A stretch of DNA of 64,000 bases from Haloplasma contractile (GCA_016841945.1 JAENYC010000001.1:306069-370068); one strand, 5' to 3'. Counted from the first letter of the stretch, positions 52,637 through 62,599 are shown. Numbers and translations are program-made. Notes: a model not told the origin generated them from the letters alone.

Positions 52637-53644
52637 CTATTCAAACATATCAGAAAATAATCCATAAATATATTGTTCAATATCAAAATATTCTAAATCG
52701 GTAATTTGTTCTCCCATTGTGACAAACTTGATAGGTAAACCTAGCTCATTTCGAATCGCAAGAACGATTCCACCTTTGGCTGTACCGTCTATCTTCGTTA
52801 ATACAATACCAGTGACTTGGGTTGCATCTGTAAAAGCTTTGGCTTGGTTCATACCATTTTGTCCGGTCGTTGCATCAATGACAAGCAAGGTATCTTGAGG
52901 AGCACTTGGAACTTCACGACTGATGACGCGATACACTTTTTCTAATTCCTTCATTAAATTGACTTTCGTTTGCAGTCGACCTGCTGTATCACATAATAAA
53001 ACATCAATATTGTGTTGCTTAGCTTGTTGAATCGCTTCATACATCACAGATGCAGGATCACTACCTGCTGGTTTTGTGATGCAAGCACATCCCACACGTT
53101 CAGCCCAAATTTTTAATTGATCAATGGCACCTGCTCTAAAGGTATCACCTGCTGCCATCATCACTTTTTTTCCTTCAGATTTTAATTTATACGCCACTTT
53201 TCCTATTGAAGTGGTTTTTCCAACGCCATTTACACCAACAAAAAGCAATACAGTTAAACCATCTTCATTAATATTTAAATTTGTATTTACAATTTCATCT
53301 TTTACATAAATTTCAAACATTTTATCAATGATAATACTTTGAAATGTTTCCATATCCTCAATTTCCCGCATTCTTACATCAGCTTTTAATTGATCAACGA
53401 TTTCTAAAACCGTGTTAACACCAATATCAGCCATAATAAATATCTCTTCTAATTCATCAAATAAATCATCATTTATTACATCATATGATTCAAACAATGC
53501 TTTTAATCGTGACATCACGGTACCACGTGATTTTTCCATTCCTTTTTTATATTTTAAAGCTTTTTCTCTCATCTGTTTTTCTTCATTTGACAATTGTTTT
53601 TCACTTTTATTAAATATATTTTTAATATTTTTAAACAGTCCCAT
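52637..53644 (-). CDS. ftsY: signal recognition particle receptor FtsY
   Basis: A 335-residue GTPase: a short N-terminal A region (GLFKNIKNIFNKSEKQLSNEEK), an N domain and a G domain with GVNGVGKTTS, CDTAGRLQTKVNLM, TKIDGTAKGGIV. It docks SRP at the membrane. The start at 53644 follows AGGAG by 8 bases. It is the first gene of ftsY-ylxM-ffh behind its own promoter and terminator separation from smc. Confidence 0.97.
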   Translation of the reverse strand: MGLFKNIKNIFNKSEKQLSNEEKQMREKALKYKKGMEKSRGTVMSRLKALFESYDVINDDLFDELEEIFIMADIGVNTVLEIVDQLKADVRMREIEDMETFQSIIIDKMFEIYVKDEIVNTNLNINEDGLTVLLFVGVNGVGKTTSIGKVAYKLKSEGKKVMMAAGDTFRAGAIDQLKIWAERVGCACITKPAGSDPASVMYEAIQQAKQHNIDVLLCDTAGRLQTKVNLMKELEKVYRVISREVPSAPQDTLLVIDATTGQNGMNQAKAFTDATQVTGIVLTKIDGTAKGGIVLAIRNELGLPIKFVTMGEQITDLEYFDIEQYIYGLFSDMFE

Positions 53645-53680
53645 TTCATTCACTCCTATTTATATCTCTATAACTTTTAT

Positions 53681-53709
53681 ATTATACCATATAATATATT
53701 AATATACAA
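53681..53709 (-). promoter_or_regulatory. promoter of ftsY-ylxM-ffh
   Basis: TTGTAT (53704-53709), a 17-base spacer and TATAAT (53681-53686) on the minus strand, about 35 bases before the ftsY start. Confidence 0.8.
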
Positions 53710-53729
53710 AATGGTTTTTGTATTTAAAA

Positions 53730-53750
53730 AAGGCACATTTTAAGTGCCTT
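53730..53750 (-). terminator. terminator after smc
   Basis: A 7-pair stem (AAGGCAC/GTGCCTT) with a 7-base loop and a T run on the minus strand, 5 bases after the smc stop. Confidence 0.85.
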
Positions 53751-53754
53751 ATCC

Positions 53755-56589
53755 CTATTGTTTGGTATCTATATATTGGTCCGTATCTTCAAAACGTACT
53801 GATACAATGGTCGTAATGCCTGGCTCTTGCATGGTCACGCCATATAAAATATCAGCTTGTTCCATCGTTCCCTTTCGATGGGTAATGATAATGAACTGTG
53901 TTTGTGAACTAAAACGTCTTAAGTAATCCGCATAACGTAATACATTTGATTCATCTAGCGCTGCTTCACACTCATCTAACACACAGAATGGAACTGTTCT
54001 TACTCTTAATATTGCAAACAATAAAGCAATAGATGTTAGTGTTTTTTGTCCACCAGATAAAAGATTAGAATTTGATAATCTTGTCCCTGGTGGTTGCGCT
54101 ATAATTTCTATTCCTGTATTTAAAAGATCTGTTTCATCTTCTAATATCAGTTCAGCATGACCACCATCAAATAACTGTTTAAACACAATATCAAACTCGA
54201 CATTGACTTTATCAAATGTATCTTTAAAACGCTCAACCATCACTTCATCTAATTCTTGAATAGAAGATAGAATGTTTTCTTTTGCCTTTCGTAAATCTTC
54301 ATAATTTGATTTTAGGGTATCATATCGTTCTTTTAATTGCTCAAACTCTTCAATCGCGTTGACATTCACATTACCCAATCCATCAATATGACGGCGTAAA
54401 TTTCTAACTCTAATCTTTGCCACTTCATAATCCATCGTTAAAGTAAAATTCTCTTTGGCATAATCAAAGGTCACATGATATTCATCAATCAAGAAATCCA
54501 TTAAATTATTATACCGAACATCAAGTCTATTTTTCTCAACATCTAATTCATGAACATGATGGGTCGTATTACGAACAAATTTTTTAACTTCATTGTTTTC
54601 ACGTTCTAAATGTTGAATTTGTTCTATATAATCTAGGCTTTTCTTTCTTAAATCACGTAACACACCGTTAATATTGTCCCGTTCATCATATAGTTCTTGA
54701 ATATTTTCTTTGTCTAAACTCGCCTTTAATTGATCAATCACTTGTTGTTTAGAACGTATATATTCTTCAATACGGGTTTGTTCAATTCTTTCATCATACA
54801 ATAATTTTTCAGCATCATTCACTTCTTGTTCTAATCGAATATTATGACCAGATAATTCTTTTACTTCTTTATTTAATTGTTTTAACTGTTCATTGGCTTC
54901 TTCTAATGCAAGACGTTGTTGTAATAGACCAGGTGCTTTATTTTTTTGACGTCCTCCAGTCATACTACCCCCAACATGAATCACATCACCATCAAGGGTT
55001 ATAATACGATATCTGTTATTTATTTTACGTGATAAATCAGTTGCATGGTCTAAGGTATCACAGATTAAAACATTACCTAATAAGTTATTCATAACTTTCA
55101 TATATTTTTGATCAAACTCAATTAGATTGACACCAATATCAATAAATCCATGTTGTTTCTTCAAAAATGATAAAGTATTTTGATCGATTAAACGTGATTT
55201 CATGGCCTCTATTGGTAAGAAGGTAGCCCGTCCTAAATTACCTTGTTTCAAATATTGAATAGCACTTTTAGCATGTTCTACTTTTTCGCAAACAATATGT
55301 TGTGTTGCAGCAGCTAAAGCAATTTCTATTGCGGTCACATAAGTTTCTTCTGTGTTAATTAATGATTCAACCGTTCCTTCAATCCCTTTTAAACGCTGTT
55401 CTTTTAAAACATTTTTTACGCCACCATAATAACTATTTGAAAAATCATTTAATACTTGTATTCGAGAAATCAACGCATGTTTTTTTGAATTTTTATGATT
55501 AAATAAATCCTTAGTCTTCGTTAATTCTTTTCTCCTATTTGACAACACCTCATGATACTTATTGATATTTTCTTTAATTGTTTCATGTTTTTCTTGTAAT
55601 TTTTTTAGTTCAGTTAAATTCTCTTTAAATATTTCTTCAAAGGCGAGATTATTTTCTTTTTCACCAATTAATGCACGTCTTTGCCCTTCTATATAACTGA
55701 TTTTAGAAGTAATGTCAATGAGTGAATTTTGTTGTTCTGTGATATCTTGATCTAAAGTTTCTTTTAACTGTGTTAACTCTTCAATCTTCTCTTTATTTTT
55801 ACCTTCCATTTGTTCATAATTCACGATTTGAAGAGATTCATCCGTCATTTCTTTTTCAAGTTCTCTTATCTTTTTTAAAGCAATTTCAATATCTCTCACG
55901 TATAATGCAACTTCAATGTTTTCTAACTGTCCTTTTGTTTGAAGATATTCTTTAGCCACGATACTTTGCTTTTCTAAGTTTTTATACTGTGATTCTAATT
56001 CACTCAAAATATCTTCAGCGCGTTGTAAATTATTCTCTGTATGTTCTAGATTACGAACGGTTTCCTTTTTACGATTTTTATACTTTAAAACCCCAGCTGC
56101 CTCTTCAATAATCGCTCTTCTATCATCACTTTTCGCTTCAATCACAGCTCGAACTTTATCTTGAGATATAATCGATAATGAATCAGCACCAATTCCTGAA
56201 TCTAAAATCACTTCACGAATATCTTTTAAACGAACTTTTTGTTTATTAATATAGTAATTGCTTTCTCCAGAGCGAAACAAACGTCTAGTAATCGACACTT
56301 CCTCATAATCAACCGCTAAAGCCTTGTCACTATTATCCATTACGATGGTGACTTCAACAATATTAAGAGGGGGTCTATCAGTTGTCCCATTAAATATTAC
56401 ATCAGCCATCTTTTCACCACGTAAACTCTTACTAGATTGTTCACCTAGTACCCATTTAACGGCATCAGAAATATTGGACTTTCCCGAACCATTCGGTCCA
56501 ACGATTGCGGTAATGCCCTTTTCAAATTCAATTACTGTTTTTTCCGCAAATGATTTAAAACCAATTGCTTCAATTCTTTTTAGATACAT
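53755..56589 (-). CDS. smc: chromosome partition protein Smc (short arms)
   Basis: A 944-residue condensin ATPase. N-terminal head: MYLKRIEAIGFKSFAEKT, Walker A GPNGSGKSN, KWVLGEQSSKSLRG. Coiled coils run about 170-395 and 575-720, with a hinge between about 400 and 560 (GIEGTVESLI.., DGDVIHVGGSMTGGR). C-terminal head: LLSGGQKTLTSIALLFAI and Walker B FCVLDECEAALDE. Typical Bacillota Smc has about 1180 residues; the missing 240 residues come from the coiled coils, so the arms are short. The start at 56589 follows AGGTGG. A TTATACA-like box lies close upstream. Confidence 0.96.
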   Translation of the reverse strand: MYLKRIEAIGFKSFAEKTVIEFEKGITAIVGPNGSGKSNISDAVKWVLGEQSSKSLRGEKMADVIFNGTTDRPPLNIVEVTIVMDNSDKALAVDYEEVSITRRLFRSGESNYYINKQKVRLKDIREVILDSGIGADSLSIISQDKVRAVIEAKSDDRRAIIEEAAGVLKYKNRKKETVRNLEHTENNLQRAEDILSELESQYKNLEKQSIVAKEYLQTKGQLENIEVALYVRDIEIALKKIRELEKEMTDESLQIVNYEQMEGKNKEKIEELTQLKETLDQDITEQQNSLIDITSKISYIEGQRRALIGEKENNLAFEEIFKENLTELKKLQEKHETIKENINKYHEVLSNRRKELTKTKDLFNHKNSKKHALISRIQVLNDFSNSYYGGVKNVLKEQRLKGIEGTVESLINTEETYVTAIEIALAAATQHIVCEKVEHAKSAIQYLKQGNLGRATFLPIEAMKSRLIDQNTLSFLKKQHGFIDIGVNLIEFDQKYMKVMNNLLGNVLICDTLDHATDLSRKINNRYRIITLDGDVIHVGGSMTGGRQKNKAPGLLQQRLALEEANEQLKQLNKEVKELSGHNIRLEQEVNDAEKLLYDERIEQTRIEEYIRSKQQVIDQLKASLDKENIQELYDERDNINGVLRDLRKKSLDYIEQIQHLERENNEVKKFVRNTTHHVHELDVEKNRLDVRYNNLMDFLIDEYHVTFDYAKENFTLTMDYEVAKIRVRNLRRHIDGLGNVNVNAIEEFEQLKERYDTLKSNYEDLRKAKENILSSIQELDEVMVERFKDTFDKVNVEFDIVFKQLFDGGHAELILEDETDLLNTGIEIIAQPPGTRLSNSNLLSGGQKTLTSIALLFAILRVRTVPFCVLDECEAALDESNVLRYADYLRRFSSQTQFIIITHRKGTMEQADILYGVTMQEPGITTIVSVRFEDTDQYIDTKQ

Positions 56590-56654
56590 TTTTACCACCT
56601 ATTTTTCATTTCATACTATTAAATTATACAATATTTGACGGAATAAGAAAAGGT

Positions 56655-56684
56655 TAGACAAGAAAGAATTAAAAATGTTATAAT
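56655..56684 (+). promoter_or_regulatory. promoter of the GNAT gene
   Basis: TAGACA (56655-56660), an 18-base spacer and TATAAT (56679-56684). Confidence 0.7.
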
Positions 56685-56707
56685 GAAATAAAAAAAAGGA
56701 GAAAGAT

Positions 56708-57511
56708 ATGAAAAAAATAGAGACAATAAATGAAAATATAAGAAAAGAAATCATCAACACTTTATATCTTGATGAAGTTTATCAAGTGTTTCCTATTTAC
56801 CTATTAGAAAATTCCTCAATCACAGGAGAATTATACATAGATAAAACAGAAAATAAAATAACTTCTATTCTACATCTAAAATACGATGGGAATAGTTACT
56901 TTACAAATTTTTATGCAAAGGATGAAAGCGAACTACAAAAAATTGCCATTAAGTTATCAGAACTTAATTATAAAAAAATATTACTAGCTGGTAAATATGA
57001 GGAAGTACAAAAAATAATGAATGATTTAGACATCCATCATAATATCAATCCTAATCTCTATTATCAATTTGATAATAATACCCGTATCTCTATAAAAAAT
57101 CCATTAACTCGTGCAACGAAAACTGATTTAGATTTAGTTAAACCTTTTCTAATTGATTTTTTTGACGCTAAAACTAAAAAAGAAATTGATGATATCACAA
57201 ACTCAAAAAAATTAGAAGAAGAGTTAGAAATAGGTATTTATTTATACAAGGATCACAAAAAGGTAATTGGTATGGGACGCTTTAGTAGTTATTCAAAAAA
57301 CTATGCTGACATCACAACCATCTATATAAAACCAGAGTATAGAAAACTAGGTCATGGTAAAGCATTGATGAAAGCAATGATTGATACGACTTTAAACCTC
57401 AATAAGATACCTGTGACACAAACTGCCATTAATAATGTAGCAGCTAAAAAAACCTATGAATCATTGGGCTTTCAACCCATTGGTAAATATGCTTTTGAGT
57501 TTATTTCATAA
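56708..57511 (+). CDS. GNAT-family N-acetyltransferase with N-terminal extension
   Basis: A 267-residue protein. The C-terminal half (about residues 137-267) is a GNAT domain: YADITTIYIKPEYRKLGHGKALMKAMI (acetyl-CoA loop) and NNVAAKKTYESLGFQPIGKY. The N-terminal half is divergent, possibly a degenerate second GNAT fold. AAAGGAG ribosome binding site. It interrupts the conserved rnc-smc order on the opposite strand. Substrate unknown. Confidence 0.85.
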   Translation: MKKIETINENIRKEIINTLYLDEVYQVFPIYLLENSSITGELYIDKTENKITSILHLKYDGNSYFTNFYAKDESELQKIAIKLSELNYKKILLAGKYEEVQKIMNDLDIHHNINPNLYYQFDNNTRISIKNPLTRATKTDLDLVKPFLIDFFDAKTKKEIDDITNSKKLEEELEIGIYLYKDHKKVIGMGRFSSYSKNYADITTIYIKPEYRKLGHGKALMKAMIDTTLNLNKIPVTQTAINNVAAKKTYESLGFQPIGKYAFEFIS

Positions 57512-57525
57512 ATAAAATGTGTTTT

Positions 57526-58059
57526 TTAAAATAGAATTACACCTCTTTTTCTTAGTTCTTTAATAATAACAGAATATATCTTATAAAACTGCTCCTGTTT
57601 TCTTACCATATTTATATTTTCACCAATAGTTACAACTTCCATTATCATGTTTTGATTAAACAAGTTAATATTTATTCCACACTTTTCATCCATTTGATAG
57701 AGCTTATTTATGCCTCTATCTTTTTTTCTGCTTTGAATGAACTGATATTGTAAATCTTTCATCACAGCATCAATTTGCGATTTGATATAGTGTTGTTTCA
57801 ATTGATTCAATTGAAGTTTTTCTAGTTTTTCAATTTCATATAATATATTATCAACGCAAATAAATTCCTTTTTTTCTTTAATTTCTTTTTTCATATTTTT
57901 ACATAAAGTTAAATATCGTTCATACTGTTTATCGAACATATCTATATCATGTTCATATTGTGCTTTATATTGTTTTTCAAGATTCCTTAATCTTTCTCTA
58001 TCTAATAATACTAGTACTAAATTTGAAACTTTAATCCTATGACTTTTTGGTGCAATCAT
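57526..58059 (-). CDS. coiled-coil protein of unknown function
   Basis: A 177-residue, strongly helical, charged protein (KQYKAQYEHDIDMFDKQYERYLTLCKNMKKEIKEKKE). It has no membrane segment. No family is recognised. GGAGGAAA ribosome binding site. It stands between rnc and the GNAT/smc region but after a terminator, so it is not clearly part of the rnc unit. Confidence 0.7.
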   Translation of the reverse strand: MIAPKSHRIKVSNLVLVLLDRERLRNLEKQYKAQYEHDIDMFDKQYERYLTLCKNMKKEIKEKKEFICVDNILYEIEKLEKLQLNQLKQHYIKSQIDAVMKDLQYQFIQSRKKDRGINKLYQMDEKCGININLFNQNMIMEVVTIGENINMVRKQEQFYKIYSVIIKELRKRGVILF

Positions 58060-58093
58060 CTTTTTCCTCCTTCAAGAAAAACTTTATGAAAAA

Positions 58094-58113
58094 ACGCATT
58101 ATAAATAATGCGT
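58094..58113 (-). terminator. terminator of the plsX-rnc unit
   Basis: An 8-pair stem (ACGCATTA/TAATGCGT) with a 4-base loop and a T run on the minus strand, directly after the rnc stop. Confidence 0.85.
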
Positions 58114-58115
58114 AA

Positions 58116-58826
58116 CTATTCTTTCTCAATATCATATACCATTTTTTCTAAAGCAACTTTTGCTGCGTTTTGTTCTGCTTCCTTTTTAGAATGTCCCTCG
58201 CCTGAGCCTAATTTTATATCATTCTCAATATAGACTTCAGATTTAAAGGTTTTATTATGGGCAGGTCCCATTTCACTTACAATTTCATAACGAATCGAAC
58301 GATTATCAGTTTGAACGAGTTCTTGTAATCGACTCTTATAGTCAATCACATTAATAAAGTTTCCATTTCGTATAAAGGGAAATACCACATCACTTAAAAA
58401 TCGATAAACAGCTTCATAACCTATATCTAAATAAATGGCACCGAGCAAGGCTTCAAAGGCATCCGCAAGTAATGCTGGACGTTTTCTACCTCCGCTGATT
58501 TCTTCTCCTTTTCCTAAACGAAGATAATCCCCGAGTTGAATACTTTGTGCATACTCAACAAGTGCTGCTTCACACACATGTTGAGCACGTATTTTCGTCA
58601 TTTCTCCTTCTGAATAATGAGAGAAGGTCTTGTATAAAAATTCGGACATAGATAACTCTAATACAGCATCTCCTAAAAATTCCAAGCGTTCATTATCTTC
58701 TAAATCTTTATGTCTATGTTCATTAACAAATGAAGAATGTGTTAAGGCAGTCTCTATCAAATCATTGTTTTTAAAATTAAGATGATATTTTTCACAAAAC
58801 TGTTCCAATGATTGAGCCTTATTCAT
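58116..58826 (-). CDS. rnc: ribonuclease III
   Basis: A 236-residue endonuclease for double-stranded RNA. The signature NERLEFLGDAVLELS and the second acidic cluster ADAFEALLGAIYLD give the catalytic metal site. The C-terminal double-stranded RNA-binding domain (YKSRLQELVQ, then GEGHSKKEAEQNAAKVALEKM) is complete. It processes rRNA precursors. Gap to plsX is 8 bases. AGGTGAT ribosome binding site. Confidence 0.97.
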   Translation of the reverse strand: MNKAQSLEQFCEKYHLNFKNNDLIETALTHSSFVNEHRHKDLEDNERLEFLGDAVLELSMSEFLYKTFSHYSEGEMTKIRAQHVCEAALVEYAQSIQLGDYLRLGKGEEISGGRKRPALLADAFEALLGAIYLDIGYEAVYRFLSDVVFPFIRNGNFINVIDYKSRLQELVQTDNRSIRYEIVSEMGPAHNKTFKSEVYIENDIKLGSGEGHSKKEAEQNAAKVALEKMVYDIEKE

Positions 58827-58834
58827 GATATCAC

Positions 58835-59848
58835 CTACTCATCATTATTCTTTTCTTCTTTTTGTTTCATCAATACTTCCTTTATCTTTGGAATAACATC
58901 TTCTTTTACAGTTTTTCTAGCTTGACGAATTGCGTTCATATAGGCATAACGGTCACTAGAACCATGTGCTTTCACCACTACAGAATTACATCCAAATAAA
59001 ACTGCGCCCCCTACTTCTTTAGCACTGACACTCTTCTTAAGATTTTCTAAATTCTTCTTCGCAAGTAAAGCTCCCAATTTACCAGTAAAATTAGACATTA
59101 ATTCTCTTTTTAAAATGACACCGATACCTTTTGCGGTTCCTTCAAGGGTTTTAAGTGCAATGTTTCCTGAGAAACCATCTGTTACTAATACATCACATTG
59201 ATTCATTAATATTTCTTTTCCTTCTATATTTCCAACAAAGTTTAATTCTGATTCTTTTAATAAATCAAATGTTTCAATTTCTAATCCTCGACCCTTTTTC
59301 TCTTCCTCTCCATTGTTTAAAAGACCAATTCGGGGATTTTTCTTACCTAATACTTTTTCACAATAAATAGATGCAATTTGAGCGAATTGTAGTAACCAAT
59401 GAGGTTTACATTCAGGGTTTGCACCACAATCTAGTAAAATCATATAATCCCCATTTACTTGTGGGATGGTTGGTCCTAATGCAGGACGACTAAAACCTGG
59501 AATTCTTTTGACGATTAAAGTTCCTCCAGATACAACAGCCCCTGTTGGTCCAGCAGTAACAATAGCATCTGCATTATTATCATGACAAGATTGCATGGCT
59601 CTAATCATTGAAGTCTCTTTTCTTTTTCGTACCCCTGCTGCCAAATCTTTTTCATCCATTCTAAAATAATCTTCACAATGTTCGATGGTGATTCTTGTAT
59701 CATCTGTTAACAGCGGTCTTATTTGATTTTCATCTCCATATAATACGATTTCAATATCACTGTATTGTTTAATGGCATCCATTGCACCTTCAACAGTTAT
59801 TTTAGGGGCATGATCTCCACCCATGGCATCAACTGCTATTTTAATCAT
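58835..59848 (-). CDS. plsX: phosphate acyltransferase PlsX
   Basis: A 337-residue enzyme that makes acyl-phosphate from acyl-ACP for phospholipid synthesis. Motifs: AVDAMGGDHAPK, AIVTAGPTGAVVSGGT, MILLDCGANPECKP, LNNGEE and DGFSGNIALKTLEGTAKG. The start at 59848 follows GGAGATG. In Bacillus plsX is followed by fabD, fabG and acpA before rnc; here rnc follows at once. Confidence 0.97.
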   Translation of the reverse strand: MIKIAVDAMGGDHAPKITVEGAMDAIKQYSDIEIVLYGDENQIRPLLTDDTRITIEHCEDYFRMDEKDLAAGVRKRKETSMIRAMQSCHDNNADAIVTAGPTGAVVSGGTLIVKRIPGFSRPALGPTIPQVNGDYMILLDCGANPECKPHWLLQFAQIASIYCEKVLGKKNPRIGLLNNGEEEKKGRGLEIETFDLLKESELNFVGNIEGKEILMNQCDVLVTDGFSGNIALKTLEGTAKGIGVILKRELMSNFTGKLGALLAKKNLENLKKSVSAKEVGGAVLFGCNSVVVKAHGSSDRYAYMNAIRQARKTVKEDVIPKIKEVLMKQKEEKNNDE

Positions 59849-59849
59849 A

Positions 59850-60371
59850 TTAAACATCTCCTTCATATTCTTTTCTTAATATACTAAAGATAAAAACATC
59901 TGTATACTGTTCATGCACATATTCAGCTTCTCGTAACATACCATCTACATGCATGTTCATTTTCTTCATTAAGTGAATTGATCGTTCATTAAATCGATAT
60001 ACTTCACAAGCTAATCGATTTAACCCTAAGTTATTAAAACCATAGCTAAATAAAACATTTAATGCCTTAACCGCTAAACCGCGGTTCCACAATGTTTTGT
60101 TTCCAATGATAATTTCAAATGTACCAGATTTGTTTTCTAAATCGTAGCCTATCTCCATTTTTCCAATTACATTTTCATCCAGAAGCAAAGTGAAAATCTT
60201 AATATCTTCCATTTGATCATTTAAATAAAGATCATATCTCGCTTTGAAAATATCAAAAGTTTCGAAAGGATTGTGATTCGTTAAATAAGCTATTTCACGA
60301 TCTGAAACATATTTATATAAAATGGGTAGATCATCTCTTATAATTTCTCGAACAATGAATTTCATTTTCAT
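59850..60371 (-). CDS. RimJ/RimL-type GNAT acetyltransferase
   Basis: A 173-residue N-acetyltransferase of the Acetyltransf_3 group (REIIRDDLPILYKYVSD, IIIGNKTLWNRGLAVKALNVLFSYGFNNLGLNRLACEVYRFNERSIHLMKKMNMHVDGMLREA). It ends one base before plsX and shares its promoter. It occupies the place that fapR has in Bacillus. The substrate may be a protein N-terminus or small molecule. Confidence 0.9.
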   Translation of the reverse strand: MKMKFIVREIIRDDLPILYKYVSDREIAYLTNHNPFETFDIFKARYDLYLNDQMEDIKIFTLLLDENVIGKMEIGYDLENKSGTFEIIIGNKTLWNRGLAVKALNVLFSYGFNNLGLNRLACEVYRFNERSIHLMKKMNMHVDGMLREAEYVHEQYTDVFIFSILRKEYEGDV

Positions 60372-60393
60372 CACCACTCTCTACCATAGATAC

Positions 60394-60422
60394 ATTATAC
60401 ACAAAATTAGCTTAATATTTAA
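60394..60422 (-). promoter_or_regulatory. promoter of the GNAT-plsX-rnc unit
   Basis: TATAAT (60394-60399) with a weak -35 (TTAAAT, 60417-60422) at 17 bases on the minus strand. No FapR-type palindrome is visible. Confidence 0.55.
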
Positions 60423-60437
60423 TATTTTTTTACATTT

Positions 60438-62480
60438 TTAATCAAATAATTCCTGATTTTCAATGAGTTCTTGCTCAATATAGTATCTTAACGCAAAATA
60501 TTCTGGATTTGTAAATAGCTCATTTGTTTCAATAATCATTATAGCATCTTCTCTTGCAACTTCTAAAATATGATAATCATCGACTAAATCAGCCATTTTA
60601 AATTCAGGAAGCCCTGATTGTCTTGAACCAAAGAAATCGCCTGGCCCTCGTAGTCGTAAATCAGCTTCCGCAATTTCAAATCCACTATTGGTCTTGGTTA
60701 GGATATCTAATCTTTTCTTCGTTTTATCATTTTCATAATCACTTACTAATATACAATATGATTGTTTATTACTTCTACCTACTCGCCCACGTAGCTGATG
60801 AAGTTGAGCAAGTCCAAAACGATGAGCATCAATAATTATCATTAATGAAGCATTTAAAACATTAACACCTACTTCTACAACAGTTGTTGATACTAAGATT
60901 TGTATTTTATTTTGTACGAATTGTTCCATGACCTTTTCTTTTTCATTATTAGATAATTTCCCATGAAGCAACCCCACTTCATAACGTCCTTTAAAATATT
61001 GTTTATATTTCTCATAAACATGAATCGCATTTTCTAAATCCATGTTTTCGGACTCTTCAATCAAAGGTGTTATCACATAAACTTGTTGTTTCTCTTTTAT
61101 AATTTTATCAATAAATTGAATGAGCCGTAGTTCTAATTGACTATTTATCAAGTAAGTTTTAATTAATTTTCTTCCCTTTGGCATCTCTTTAATACTTGAA
61201 ACATCCATATCCGCAAAAGCTGTTAAAGCAAGCGTTCTTGGAATTGGGGTTGCACTTAAAAATAATGCATCCACCACTTCTCCTTTTTCACGTAATATTT
61301 TCCTTTGATTCACACCAAATCGATGTTGCTCATCAACAATAATTAATCCCAATTGATTAAAATTAACACCCTCACTGATTAAAGCATGTGTACCTACGAT
61401 AATATCAATCTTACCATTTTGTAAATCTTCTAAAATTATCCTTCTATTCTTACCAGTAATAGAACTGGTTAGTAATTTGATTTCTATTTGATAATGCTTA
61501 AAGGTTTTTTTAAGATATTGAAAATGTTGTTCGGCAAGTATTTCAGTCGGTGCCATTAAACAACCTTGATAATGACTTAAGTAATTCGCATATAAACTGA
61601 TAAAAGCAACAACTGTTTTTCCACTTCCTACATCACCTTGTACAAGGCGATTCATCTGATACGGTTTTTTCATATCTAATAATATTTCATTCGTCACTTT
61701 TTGTTGATCATTTGTTAGTAAAAAAGGCAATTGTTTTATAAAATTATCTACAAAAGAATTATCAAATTCTTTTGATTTTTTCTTAATATTTTTATGCTCT
61801 CTATCTTTTAAAACCATCATTTTTAATTGAAACTTCAGTAATTCTTCATATTTAACACGTCTCATTGCCTGTCTAATTTGTTCATAATTAACTGGAAAAT
61901 GAACGAATTGAAATAAATCTTCAATAGAAATCAATCGATATTTATCAATAATAGACAAAGGTAAATCTTCGTCTACTAAATGTTTAAATTGTTTTAAAGC
62001 TTTTTTCATCACATTAAGAAAATAGGTACGATGCAAATTCTTAAGCGAATAAACGGGCTCTATTCGATCATTTTCAAAGGGTTTTAACGACAACTTTTGT
62101 GCAATAATCTGCCCTTTTTGTTTTTCATATTTTCCTGTAACCGTTACATCCAAATTCTTTCTTATTTTATTTTTTAAAAAATGACGGTTAAAAGCGACGA
62201 CTTTAACCACAACATCATTTAATAAAATACTAAAAGTTAAGCGACTGCGATTACGACCATAAAAGTAAAAGACAGGTTCTGTCATCACTTGACCTACAAC
62301 CGTTACTTTTTCATTATCTAAAGCACGATTGATATTAATGACTTCATAATTTTCATAACGATATGGAAAATAATATAATAAATCATATATGGATTCAATT
62401 CCTTGATTGTGTAAGTGTTCAATCATTCTTTTACTAATCCCATTTATCTGTTCAATCTCTATTGTTTTTAATTTATTCAT
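60438..62480 (-). CDS. recG: ATP-dependent DNA helicase RecG
   Basis: A 680-residue helicase that reverses stalled forks. N-terminal wedge/OB domain (about residues 1-220, DLLYYFPYRYENY, VGQVMTEPVFYFY), then helicase motifs: GDVGSGKTVVAF (Walker A), MAPTEILAEQH, DEQHRFGVNQR, LSATPIPRTLAL, STTVVEVGVNV and QLRGRVGRSNKQSYC. The C-terminal region reads DLRLRGPGDFFGSRQSGLPEFK. Start at 62480 follows AGGAATG. It precedes the GNAT-plsX unit as recG precedes fapR-plsX in Bacillus. Confidence 0.97.
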   Translation of the reverse strand: MNKLKTIEIEQINGISKRMIEHLHNQGIESIYDLLYYFPYRYENYEVININRALDNEKVTVVGQVMTEPVFYFYGRNRSRLTFSILLNDVVVKVVAFNRHFLKNKIRKNLDVTVTGKYEKQKGQIIAQKLSLKPFENDRIEPVYSLKNLHRTYFLNVMKKALKQFKHLVDEDLPLSIIDKYRLISIEDLFQFVHFPVNYEQIRQAMRRVKYEELLKFQLKMMVLKDREHKNIKKKSKEFDNSFVDNFIKQLPFLLTNDQQKVTNEILLDMKKPYQMNRLVQGDVGSGKTVVAFISLYANYLSHYQGCLMAPTEILAEQHFQYLKKTFKHYQIEIKLLTSSITGKNRRIILEDLQNGKIDIIVGTHALISEGVNFNQLGLIIVDEQHRFGVNQRKILREKGEVVDALFLSATPIPRTLALTAFADMDVSSIKEMPKGRKLIKTYLINSQLELRLIQFIDKIIKEKQQVYVITPLIEESENMDLENAIHVYEKYKQYFKGRYEVGLLHGKLSNNEKEKVMEQFVQNKIQILVSTTVVEVGVNVLNASLMIIIDAHRFGLAQLHQLRGRVGRSNKQSYCILVSDYENDKTKKRLDILTKTNSGFEIAEADLRLRGPGDFFGSRQSGLPEFKMADLVDDYHILEVAREDAIMIIETNELFTNPEYFALRYYIEQELIENQELFD

Positions 62481-62599
62481 AATATCATTCCTAATAATTA
62501 ACATCAATTATATATACTCTATTGTGATAATTATATCATAGAACATATAAAAATTATAGAAGATAAGTTTTTTTGTCTAATATTATCAATTAACCAAAA

